A stretch of 8,061 bases of DNA from Gemmatimonadales bacterium (GCA_030636765.1 DAOVWI010000094.1:1-8061); one strand, 5' to 3'. Shown: positions 1 to 6,494, counted from the stretch's first letter. The notes: generated by a model from the sequence alone, not told the origin. Program-made: numbers and translations.

Positions 1-55
1 CGAAGCTCAGCAGGGCGGCCGCGATCGCGACGGTGGCGAGGGGATCCAGCATCAT
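1..55 (-). CDS. Possible 5' end of a leftward gene with a hydrophobic N terminus (partial)
   Basis: Reading leftward from two adjacent in-frame ATG codons (55-53 and 52-50), the frame is open to the window edge and gives MMLDPLATVAIAAALLSF. This looks like the start of a signal peptide or first membrane helix. It lies divergent from the nitroreductase-like gene, so the gap between them would hold both promoters. I see no clear Shine-Dalgarno sequence upstream. With only 18 codons visible I cannot name a family, and a chance open frame in GC-rich DNA is a real alternative. Confidence 0.35.
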   Translation of the reverse strand, partial: MMLDPLATVAIAAALLSF

Positions 56-72
56 ATCAAGATCTGAAGACG

Positions 73-130
73 GCGCCCCGACAACAAGACGGCCGGCGAC
101 CCGATAACAAGTCGGCCAGCGCCCCGATAG
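73..130. repeat. 23-bp tandem repeat, two full copies plus a partial third
   Basis: Units lie at 73-95, 96-118 and 119-130 (partial). The two full copies match at 19 of 23 positions. Each begins gcg(c/a)cccga(c/t)aacaag, and the third keeps gcgccccgat before diverging. The repeat fills most of the divergent gap 56-152, just ahead of the gene at 153. It could be regulator binding sites or simple slippage. No inverted symmetry within the unit supports a specific regulator, and I see no convincing -35/-10 pair in the gap. Confidence 0.55.
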
Positions 131-152
131 GGCTCGATCACGAGGGTTCGAG

Positions 153-833
153 ATGATGATACCGGGCTTCCGCCCGTTCGAGGAGTACGAGGAGTATCCG
201 GTCGATGAGATGCGCCGGCGGGCCGCCGAGTTCGCCGCCGACATGCGGAGGAGACGGACGGTCCGTCACTTCTCGGAGCGTGCCGTGCCGCGCGAGATCA
301 TCGACGACTGCCTGTTGGCTGCGGGCAGGGCGCCCAACGGGGCGAACCGGCAGCCGTGGCACTTCGTCGTGGTCACCGACCCGGACGTGAAGAGGCTCAT
401 CCGCGAGGGCGCGGAGAAGGAGGAGAAGGAGTTCTACGAGCGGCGCGCCCCGCGCGAGTGGCTGGAGGCCCTGGCTCCCCTCGGCACCAACGAGCACAAG
501 CCGTTTCTGGAGGCCGCCCCGTACCTGATCGCGATCTTCGCGGAGAGCTACCTCGTCGGGCCGAACGGCGAGAAGCTCAAGAACTATTACGTGTCGGAGT
601 CGGTCGGAATCGCCACGGGATTTCTGGTCGCGGCGCTTCATCACGCCGGCCTCGCCTCGCTGACGCACACGCCCAGCCCGATGGGCTTCCTGAACGAGAT
701 CCTCGGACGGCCGGAGAACGAGCGTCCCTTCCTGCTGCTCGTGGTGGGCTATCCGGCCGAGGACGCTCTGGTGCCGGACATCGGGAAGAAGGAGCTGTCC
801 GAGTTCGTGACCTACGTCGGCAACGCTGGGTAA
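153..833 (+). CDS. Nitroreductase-fold flavoprotein, iodotyrosine deiodinase (IYD)-like
   Basis: This 226-aa protein belongs to the FMN-dependent nitroreductase superfamily. The IYD branch reductively dehalogenates halotyrosines; other members reduce nitro compounds or quinones. Seen: the FMN-phosphate motif RRTVR (34-38), the core APNGANRQPWHFVVV (60-74), a charged helical lid (about 85-120), the segment NYYVSESVGIATG (144-156), T173-P174 at the site of the FMN-N5-contacting Thr, and VGYPAEDALVPD near the C terminus. From recalled human IYD, the three residues that grip the iodotyrosine zwitterion (Glu157, Tyr161, Lys182) align with E91, Y95 and K116 at identical spacing. The C-terminal FMN-contacting Arg appears replaced by Lys. 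There is no membrane anchor, so it is cytosolic, as in bacterial homologues. Start: ATG 153 or the adjacent ATG 156, with GAGGG at 142-146 as ribosome-binding site. It is monocistronic here, and its stop lies 2 bp from that of the convergent transporter gene. True substrate unknown. Confidence 0.88.
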   Translation: MMIPGFRPFEEYEEYPVDEMRRRAAEFAADMRRRRTVRHFSERAVPREIIDDCLLAAGRAPNGANRQPWHFVVVTDPDVKRLIREGAEKEEKEFYERRAPREWLEALAPLGTNEHKPFLEAAPYLIAIFAESYLVGPNGEKLKNYYVSESVGIATGFLVAALHHAGLASLTHTPSPMGFLNEILGRPENERPFLLLVVGYPAEDALVPDIGKKELSEFVTYVGNAG

Positions 834-835
834 GG

Positions 836-3088
836 CTACGAGTCCTTTTTCTCGATCATCCGGCGCAGCGCTTCCCGCTTCTCCGCACTGGCGAAGAGGG
901 TGGCGCCCGTCTCCACCAGCTCCTCCACGACCACCTCGATCGACCGAATGGCCCTGGAGCGCTGACGCTCTGTGAGGTCGCCGATGAACGGCCAGAGCTG
1001 CTCGCGGATATCCTTTGGGAGGGCCTGCTCCAGGTATTCGAGGGCGAGGCTGAGCAGCCGCTCGTCCTCGCTGGTGATCCCCTGATAGGCCGCCCGCACC
1101 GCATCCGGATCGAGCACCAGCGAGAGCAATCGGAAGGTGTGCTTGAGGCTGAGGTCACCGCGGACCTCCGCGTGGCGCGCCACCAGGTCGTCTTCCGCGC
1201 CCCAGTCGTCCAGGAGTCGCTGCAGCTCCCACACGGGGCGGTCGCGCCCGACCTCCCTGCGGATCGTGTCCCAGATGATCTCCTCCGCGTCGCGCTCCGA
1301 CTCGGGGACACCGCTCCGGCGGCGGCTGACCAGGGCGGACGCGGCGCGGTAGCGGATCTCGAAGCGGCCCGCCGATAGCGCGTCCAGCAGGGCGTCGTCG
1401 GCGTCCGTGCCGCCCGCCTGGGCGAACACCCGCGGGATGCGTCGCCGAATCACGAAGTCGCCCGTTTCGTCGCCCAGCTCCGCCGCCAGGTAGGGCGTTG
1501 CCCCGTCTCCCATCTCTGCGAGCACGGAGATCGCCTGCTGCCTCAGGGCATCCCTGGCGAGGAGACGCGTAAGCACCGGCAAGTGCGCTTCCGTCCACGT
1601 CGTCCCCTCGGCCAGAGCCGCCCCGACCTCTACCGGGCTGGAGGAGCCGAGGCGCTGAAGCAGGTCAACCGCCATATCGGCGCCGGCCTCGACCCCGGCA
1701 TCGGCCGCAGCCGAGGCCGCGACGGGCTCTGCGCCCATCCTCCCCAGCGCGGATCGTAGGTCCACCTCCGTGAACGTCGCGCTCATCAGGAGGCTCTGGT
1801 CGAGCCGCGCCACCGCCTCCGGGCCCCCGACTCCGCCTTCGATGAGCTGGTCGGTAATCGTGGTCGCGTACCGCCGTCCCATCCGGCGGCTCAGATAGAT
1901 GAAGTACGCGGAGATCACCATCACGAAGATAGAGAGGTAGCGCGACGGAAGCCCGGGCAGCGTCACCCACAGGAAGACGATGACGGCGCCGAGACCTTCG
2001 GCGCCCGCGTCGACGACCGAGTCGATGAACGTCTTCGTCTTGCGCCGCAGCACGGACGGGATCGGTACGTACAGCACCTCCAGCACCGACCGGTGGAGGG
2101 ATTTGCGGAGCGAGTTGTCGGCTCCGCGCACGAGGGTTCCGATGAGAAGGCTTGGGATGAGCAGCAGCCCCGCCGAACCGAACAGGAGGATCATCGGCAG
2201 CACGGCCATCGTGGCCGCGATCCCCGCGCGGGTCAGAACGGAGCCGGCGATCAGGAGCTGGATCATGAGCGAGATTGCGCCCGTCCAGCCATAGAACGCG
2301 CCGAAGAAGCTGGCGAGCTCCTCCTTTGTCGTCAGCGTCGCCCGGGCGAGCTCCTTGAACTGGTAGTCGACCAGCACGCTCGCCATCGTGGCGCAAAGCA
2401 CGATGAGTGTGATCGTCCGTAGGTGCGGCGTGCGCCGTACCAGGCTGAGGCCCTCCCGGATGGCGGATCCGCTCCGCTCCCCCGCTCCTGAATCCGGGCC
2501 CGCTCGCTCCAGCTTCGGAAGAATCGACAGCGGGAGCAGGAAGAGGACGAGTAGGATGATCAGGCCGGGGATCAGGAGGGTCATCTCGAAGCGGCTCGTC
2601 AGCCACGAGATCGAGTTACCCATGATCATCGCACCGGCCGTGCCACCGGTCGCGATCAGACCGAACACTCGCTTCGCCCCCCGGACAGGGAAGTAGTCCG
2701 CCGTCACGACCCAGAACCCCGACGTCAGGAGCAGCGTCCCGAGCGCGGTCCACAGGTAGAACGCGACCACCGCCGCCTCGAGTCTCGCGGCAACCGGCCA
2801 GAGGGCGGCGAGGCCGACGCCGAGCCCGACAACCACGGCCCGGAGGACGCGTCGCGGTTCATGATGGGAGAGCTGTCTGACGAAGAGGCCGACCGTAGGG
2901 ATGCTCAGCACGGCCACCGCAATCGTGACATACGGCAGCGACTCGACAGGGAACGTCGTGAGGTAGAGCGCCTCTCGAAGCGAGCGTGCCAGGACGAGAA
3001 AGGCGATGACGAGAAACGCCCCCCAGAAGGAGAGCGTGACCGGGCGCACCTCTTCTGGGCGGACGTTCAGCCAGGCGCTCAGGCGCAC
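836..3088 (-). CDS. ADP/ATP translocase-family (TLC/NTT-like) transporter fused to a HEAT-like C-terminal domain
   Basis: This is a polytopic membrane protein of 750 aa from the chosen GTG. Residues about 15-400 hold roughly 12 hydrophobic helices. The opening resembles the nucleotide-transporter family (LARSLREALYL at 33-43, then LPYVTIAVAV). A diagnostic cytoplasmic segment at 326-366 includes SLRKSLHRSVLEVLYVPIP and RRKTKTFIDSVVDAGAEGLGA, close to the recalled family pattern of SL..S..ELLY.PIP followed by K.FID. Residues about 425-750 are soluble and helical; 505-590 read as HEAT-like repeats. Classical members exchange ATP for ADP in intracellular parasites and plastids; substrates of HEAT-fused members in free-living bacteria are not established, so transport of nucleotides is inference. 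Start: GTG 3088 lies 10 nt inside the end of the kinase gene. A GGAGGA lies 15 nt upstream, which is rather far. An upstream GTG at 3133 would add 15 unlikely residues. It is the second gene of the kinase operon. Confidence 0.82.
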   Translation of the reverse strand: MRLSAWLNVRPEEVRPVTLSFWGAFLVIAFLVLARSLREALYLTTFPVESLPYVTIAVAVLSIPTVGLFVRQLSHHEPRRVLRAVVVGLGVGLAALWPVAARLEAAVVAFYLWTALGTLLLTSGFWVVTADYFPVRGAKRVFGLIATGGTAGAMIMGNSISWLTSRFEMTLLIPGLIILLVLFLLPLSILPKLERAGPDSGAGERSGSAIREGLSLVRRTPHLRTITLIVLCATMASVLVDYQFKELARATLTTKEELASFFGAFYGWTGAISLMIQLLIAGSVLTRAGIAATMAVLPMILLFGSAGLLLIPSLLIGTLVRGADNSLRKSLHRSVLEVLYVPIPSVLRRKTKTFIDSVVDAGAEGLGAVIVFLWVTLPGLPSRYLSIFVMVISAYFIYLSRRMGRRYATTITDQLIEGGVGGPEAVARLDQSLLMSATFTEVDLRSALGRMGAEPVAASAAADAGVEAGADMAVDLLQRLGSSSPVEVGAALAEGTTWTEAHLPVLTRLLARDALRQQAISVLAEMGDGATPYLAAELGDETGDFVIRRRIPRVFAQAGGTDADDALLDALSAGRFEIRYRAASALVSRRRSGVPESERDAEEIIWDTIRREVGRDRPVWELQRLLDDWGAEDDLVARHAEVRGDLSLKHTFRLLSLVLDPDAVRAAYQGITSEDERLLSLALEYLEQALPKDIREQLWPFIGDLTERQRSRAIRSIEVVVEELVETGATLFASAEKREALRRMIEKKDS

Positions 3089-4644
3089 TCGGTGATCACC
3101 ATCTCCTCCGGGGGCACATGAAGCTCCCACCACTCCCGGGCCTGTTCCTTGGTCCAGGGATCATCGGAGGCGATCTCCCGCAGCGCGGCGTCGACCTCCG
3201 ACGCGGAGCCAAAGCGGTCGTCGGGCTTCTTCTCGAGTAGCCGCATAACGAGGGTATCCAGCACGGGCGGGATCGCGATCTCCGATACTTCGCTCGGTGG
3301 CCTGGGCACCGTCTTCACGTGATCGATGATCAACTCGACGGGGTTGGCCGAGGCGAACAGCGGCTGCCCCGTGAGCAGCCAGTAGGCGACGCCGCCGACG
3401 TTGTAGAGGTCGGAGCGGTGGTCGGCCGGATCGGTCCCGTACACGGTCTCCGGCGCGATGTATTGAGGCGTCCCGAACAGCATCCCCGTCTTCGTCAGCT
3501 CAGCCGCCCCTTCCGCCTCGATCCGCTTGGCGAGGCCGAAGTCCAGCACCTTCACGAAGTCGAACAGGCCGCCCCGCTGCGTAAGGAAGATGTTCGAGGG
3601 CTTGATGTCGCGGTGCACGATGCCACGCGAGTGCGCCTCGGCCAGCGATCCGCAGACCTGCCGAAGGATGTACACCGCCCGATTGGCCGGAAGCGGGCCG
3701 TGCCTCTCGATGAGCTCCTGGAGATCCATGCCGGCCAGGTACTCCATCGCGTAGTAGAAGGTGTTGTCCGGTGTCCGGCCGAAATCGAAGATCGTGATCG
3801 TGTTGGGGTGCGTGAGCGTGGACGAGAGTCGCACCTCCTGCTCGAACCGCTGAAGAGCCAGCCCTTCACCGTTCGTGCTCCGTACGACCTTTACCGCCGT
3901 GGGCCGGCACATGAGGGCGTGCCGCGCGAGGAACACCTGGCCCATGCCACCGGCGCCCAGCTCCCGCTCGATGAGGTAGTTGCCCAGCCGCTCCGCCTTG
4001 AATGCGGTCTTCCGAAGGCTGTAGAGGTTCCGGCTGATCGCCACCGACACCACCGCGAGGATCGCCGTTCCCGTGGTGTTCCACGCCAGCGCGGCTATCT
4101 GCGCCGACGCTCCCCCCCGACCGGCCCAGAACGTCGCTACCTCGGGGACGAAGGCATAGCTGAGGCCATAGATGGCAGGCACGGCCGTGACCGCGATGCC
4201 GGCGAGCCATGTCTGCGCGACCCGGCAGGGGACGAACGCCGCGAAAGTGAAGAGCAACAGCGAGATTCCGAGGTGGGGCTCCCGTCCGGGCTCGAGCACG
4301 GCGAGTCCCGCGATCAACAGCACGATGTTGAAGGCCGTAACCCACATCGCCACCATCTGGAGCGGTACGCTCCGCAAGCGTCCAAAGAGGACGACGAGCA
4401 GGGCGATGGCGTAGGATGCGGCGTGCATCAGCCAGATCTCGGTGCGCCAGGGCTCCAGGGGCGAGACGAAGGAGCGGTAGGGGATGAGGACGTTGTCGAC
4501 GACGAAGAGCGCCAGGCTCGCGCCGAGGCCCAGCGCGAAGATGAGTCGGACCCGACGCCAGATGAGCCCCTGCAGCTCCTCCTCGAAGGAGCTCCCTGTG
4601 CTCATCCAGTCGGGGTTTATCCCTATCGCCGGGTGCGTGCTCAT
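3079..4644 (-). CDS. Membrane Ser/Thr protein kinase (Hanks/PknB type) with six N-terminal TM helices
   Basis: 521 aa. Residues 32-204 contain about six hydrophobic helices (near 32-50, 68-88, 95-115, 124-140, 145-166, 184-204), followed by a basic linker and a complete kinase domain at about 222-490. Catalytic motifs are intact: Gly-rich loop GAGGMG (230-235), ATP-binding K252 in AVKVV, helix-C E270, HRDIKPSN (344-351) with catalytic D346, DFG (368-370), activation loop with T384/T386, APE (397-399) and the SDLYNVGG helix-F start at D412. It should therefore be active. The usual bacterial layout is kinase first, then one TM helix and an extracellular sensor; here the order is reversed and no large periplasmic domain is seen, so any signal is probably sensed in the membrane. 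A short Trp-rich tail (PWTKEQAREWW) follows. Start: ATG 4644, with GGGAGG 12 nt upstream. The frame stays open to 4848, but the added residues are not membrane- or kinase-like. ATG 4605 is a weaker alternative. Its stop overlaps the transporter gene start, implying coupled translation. Confidence 0.9.
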   Translation of the reverse strand: MSTHPAIGINPDWMSTGSSFEEELQGLIWRRVRLIFALGLGASLALFVVDNVLIPYRSFVSPLEPWRTEIWLMHAASYAIALLVVLFGRLRSVPLQMVAMWVTAFNIVLLIAGLAVLEPGREPHLGISLLLFTFAAFVPCRVAQTWLAGIAVTAVPAIYGLSYAFVPEVATFWAGRGGASAQIAALAWNTTGTAILAVVSVAISRNLYSLRKTAFKAERLGNYLIERELGAGGMGQVFLARHALMCRPTAVKVVRSTNGEGLALQRFEQEVRLSSTLTHPNTITIFDFGRTPDNTFYYAMEYLAGMDLQELIERHGPLPANRAVYILRQVCGSLAEAHSRGIVHRDIKPSNIFLTQRGGLFDFVKVLDFGLAKRIEAEGAAELTKTGMLFGTPQYIAPETVYGTDPADHRSDLYNVGGVAYWLLTGQPLFASANPVELIIDHVKTVPRPPSEVSEIAIPPVLDTLVMRLLEKKPDDRFGSASEVDAALREIASDDPWTKEQAREWWELHVPPEEMVITECA

Positions 4645-4816
4645 GCCGTCAGTGGGCCTCCCTGCAGCGTCTCGGTATCCAGGAAGTTCTTGGAAAGAGC
4701 CCCGAAAAACAACGAGCGGGGATCGTACGGCGCCGAAGGCCTTCACGCTTCGCCCTGAACCTCCACGCGGTCGCGGTTTACATGACGTGCCCGGCAGAGC
4801 GGATGAGGGCGTCCGG

Positions 4817-4829
4817 GTGGTGCCACCAC
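4817..4829. promoter_or_regulatory. Perfect palindrome upstream of nfuA (candidate operator)
   Basis: GTGGTG-c-CACCAC is a perfect inverted repeat with 6-bp arms and a 1-nt centre, ending 20 nt before the nfuA start codon. Its position would suit a repressor site or a small leader hairpin. It does not obviously match the IscR or Fur consensus as I recall them. A 13-bp palindrome can occur by chance in GC-rich DNA. Confidence 0.25.
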
Positions 4830-4837
4830 GAACCCAT

Positions 4838-4841
4838 GGAG
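4838..4841 (+). promoter_or_regulatory. Shine-Dalgarno sequence that sets the nfuA GTG start
   Basis: GGAG lies 8 nt before GTG 4850. The other in-frame GTG (4841) overlaps this motif and has no ribosome-binding site of its own, so 4850 is preferred. The N terminus from 4850 also lines up with that of E. coli NfuA. Confidence 0.6.
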
Positions 4842-4849
4842 TGCGCAAA

Positions 4850-5431
4850 GTGATAGGCTTCAGTCAGGCCGCCAGAGAGCGGATCCGGGATTTCATAGAG
4901 GAGGAAGGCGAGGAGCAGCTCACGGTCCGCGTCGCCGTGGTGAGCTCGAGCCCCCTCGCGCCTGAGTACGACCTGGCGTTGGTCGAGGCGGAGGAGATCG
5001 GCCCGGGCGATCAGGTGTTCGAGTCGGACGGTCTGCGCGTGGCCGTCGATGCCGAGAGCGTGGCCCTGCTCGAGGGGACCGAGATCGACTGGGTGGAGTC
5101 CATCCAGGGCAGTGGCTTCCGGTTCAACAACCCGAACCTGAAGCCGATCGGTTCGGGGGCGCTGGAGGGGCCGCTGGCCGATCGCGTGAAGCAGGTGATC
5201 GACGAGCGGATCAATCCGGGAATCGCGTCGCACGGCGGCCATGTCTCGCTCGTCGAGGTGCGCGACAACGTCGTCTACCTCGAGATGAGCGGTGGCTGCC
5301 AGGGGTGCGGGATGGCCAAGGTCACCCTGCAGCAGGGCATCGAGCGGATGCTGCGGGAGGGAGTGCCCGAGATCTCGGGCATCGTGGACGTGACGGACCA
5401 CGCGGCCGGGGCGACCCCCTTCTACAGCTGA
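4850..5431 (+). CDS. nfuA: Fe-S cluster carrier protein NfuA
   Basis: 193 aa, against 191 for E. coli NfuA. NfuA receives an Fe-S cluster and delivers a [4Fe-4S] cluster to client enzymes in the cytosol. Seen: an N-terminal degenerate A-type (IscA/HesB-like) domain, about 1-97, without any cysteine, as expected for NfuA, where this part recognises clients. A C-terminal NifU-like domain follows at about 108-182, with INPGIASHGGHVSLVEV (121-137) and the cluster-binding CxxC in GGCQGCGMAKVTLQQGIE (C150, C153). In the dimer these two cysteines from each subunit bridge one cluster. Start is GTG 4850. The gene stands alone, divergent from the kinase operon and convergent with hemH, whose stop is 7 bp away. 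Client proteins cannot be told from context, although HemH may itself be an Fe-S protein. Confidence 0.93.
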   Translation: MIGFSQAARERIRDFIEEEGEEQLTVRVAVVSSSPLAPEYDLALVEAEEIGPGDQVFESDGLRVAVDAESVALLEGTEIDWVESIQGSGFRFNNPNLKPIGSGALEGPLADRVKQVIDERINPGIASHGGHVSLVEVRDNVVYLEMSGGCQGCGMAKVTLQQGIERMLREGVPEISGIVDVTDHAAGATPFYS

Positions 5432-5460
5432 TCGCTCCCTACAACAGCCGATCGCTGTTG
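5424..5460. repeat. Imperfect direct repeat and small hairpin at the nfuA/hemH convergent ends
   Basis: ACAGCTGATCGCT (5424-5436) recurs as ACAGCCGATCGCT (5444-5456), 12 of 13 matching, so that the ends of both genes and both stop codons lie in or beside it. The second copy also forms a hairpin, CAACAGC (5442-5448) with GCTGTTG (5454-5460) and a 5-nt loop. No T-run follows on either strand, so I do not call it an intrinsic terminator. A small local duplication is a plausible origin. Confidence 0.45.
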
Positions 5461-6494
5461 AGGCAGTAGACGCCGCCATCCGGCTTGCAGCGGCAAGGGA
5501 ACAGCTCGAGCGGGCCGGTCCCGGTCTCCTCGATGGCCGATTCCACGAGATCGGCCAGCACTCCCGCAAGGCGCGCATCGTCGTGCGGGATCGGAACCCG
5601 GTGAAAGTCGAGCCCCGCCCCCTCTGCGATCTCGCGCAGGTCGACGTCCAGCTCCGCGAGCGTCTCCGACTGCTCGTGCATGAAGCTGATCGGGTCGACG
5701 ACGACGCGGCTCGCTCCCTCGGACGCGGCCCCGCGGATCACGTCGTCGATCTCCGGCTGCGTCCACGGGATGCCCCGGTTCGCGTGGTTCTGGTAGCCGA
5801 GCAGGAAGTCGTCGACGCCCAGCTTTCCCGCCACGCTCCGGCAGCACGCCTCCGCATACTTATCGTAGCGGCTGCCCGCCTCGAGGTACCTGACCGGGGT
5901 CCCGTGCACCGAGAACACGAGCCGGGTGTTTGCACCGGCGAGGTCGAGGCCGGCTCCCTCCACGTACCGGCGGATCGCGTCGGCTCGAAGCTCGAGGTAC
6001 GCGGGATGCGGATGCCAGCCGCTGATCCCTGTGAGCGGGACGCTCCAGCCCGATGCCTCGATCTCGCGCTCCAGCTCCGCCAGCGCCGCCACCGTTGTCG
6101 AGTGGCCGCACAGCGGGTACACGGGCAGGCCGACCAGCCTTCCGGCGCCCTCGGCTCGCGCACACTCCACGGCGGCAGCGATCGTCGGCTCCGTGAACTG
6201 CATGCCGAGGAGGACGCGCGCCTCGCGCCCCCGGGCACCGAGCTCCACCGAGAGCGCGTCTGCCTGGCCCTCCGCCTGTGCTCTGAGCGGGGAGCCTCCG
6301 ATCCTCCGGTACTCCTCCACGAGCCCCGGCGCTCGCGCCTCGGCCAGCTTGCGGGCCCGCCGCCGGACCTCCTCGATCGGGCGGCCGGGCTCCAGGCTGG
6401 CGTTCGCGACGAAGATCCGCTCCAGGTACGGAACGACCTCCTCGAGGCTCCCCGTATCGGGCTCTCCGAAGTTGAGGAGCACGACGCCGATCAT
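5439..6494 (-). CDS. hemH: Ferrochelatase HemH, probably with a C-terminal [2Fe-2S] motif
   Basis: 351 aa. Inserts Fe2+ into a porphyrin, normally the last step of protoheme synthesis. Seen: N-terminal GVVLLNFGEPD (3-13), GGSPL (66-70), the catalytic His in SVHGTP (H197), and SETLAELD (276-283), whose E277 aligns with the catalytic Glu of human and B. subtilis enzymes. The tail has C334, C336 and C344 (C-x-C-x7-C), and C129 lies in YPLCGHSTT, close to where the human enzyme has an internal cluster Cys. Four such cysteines could hold a [2Fe-2S] cluster, known in human and several bacterial ferrochelatases. Whether the substrate is protoporphyrin or coproporphyrin cannot be told here. Start: ATG 6494 overlaps the hemE stop (ATGA), with AGGGG about 8-9 nt upstream, so translation is probably coupled to hemE. 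The chemically intervening hem genes (hemF/N, hemG/Y) are not in the window. Confidence 0.95.
   Translation of the reverse strand: MIGVVLLNFGEPDTGSLEEVVPYLERIFVANASLEPGRPIEEVRRRARKLAEARAPGLVEEYRRIGGSPLRAQAEGQADALSVELGARGREARVLLGMQFTEPTIAAAVECARAEGAGRLVGLPVYPLCGHSTTVAALAELEREIEASGWSVPLTGISGWHPHPAYLELRADAIRRYVEGAGLDLAGANTRLVFSVHGTPVRYLEAGSRYDKYAEACCRSVAGKLGVDDFLLGYQNHANRGIPWTQPEIDDVIRGAASEGASRVVVDPISFMHEQSETLAELDVDLREIAEGAGLDFHRVPIPHDDARLAGVLADLVESAIEETGTGPLELFPCRCKPDGGVYCLNSDRLL

Larger units (their letters stand above)
4645..4849. other. Divergent intergenic region between the kinase gene and nfuA
   Basis: This 205-bp gap must hold promoters for both the leftward kinase-transporter operon and rightward nfuA. 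It has locally more A+T around 4685-4715 (a run including gaaaaacaac). I could not find a -35/-10 pair good enough to call on either strand. A 13-bp palindrome lies near the nfuA side. No convincing tRNA, small RNA or extra protein-coding gene is visible. Confidence 0.6.

Noticed and set aside
356..1378. Long rightward frame of 340 residues spanning the IYD-like and transporter genes
   Set aside because: It is a shadow produced by GC-rich codon use. It crosses two well-supported genes and resembles no protein family I know.
3319..4758. Long rightward frame of 479 residues opposite the kinase gene
   Set aside because: Its composition is Arg/Glu/Asp-rich with no recognisable motif. The opposite strand encodes a complete kinase with all catalytic motifs.
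4776..4781. TTTACA as a -35 element for nfuA
   Set aside because: No acceptable -10 hexamer lies 16-18 bp downstream.
4645..4848. Upstream extension of the kinase frame, starting at 4848
   Set aside because: The added 68 residues are Arg/Pro/Gly-rich with no domain, fill the divergent promoter gap and lack a ribosome-binding site. ATG 4644 has one.
4484..4849. Upstream extension of the nfuA frame to 4484
   Set aside because: It runs antisense through the kinase start, is low-complexity Arg/Ser/Pro sequence, and NfuA has its normal length from GTG 4850.
4836..4853. Five-codon ORF (MECAK) whose stop overlaps the nfuA GTG
   Set aside because: There is no Shine-Dalgarno sequence ahead of its ATG and such tiny frames are common. 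A coupling leader peptide is possible but unsupported.
5442..5460. Intrinsic terminator at the nfuA/hemH junction
   Set aside because: The stem is only 7 bp, lies within the hemH coding end and has no T-run on either strand.
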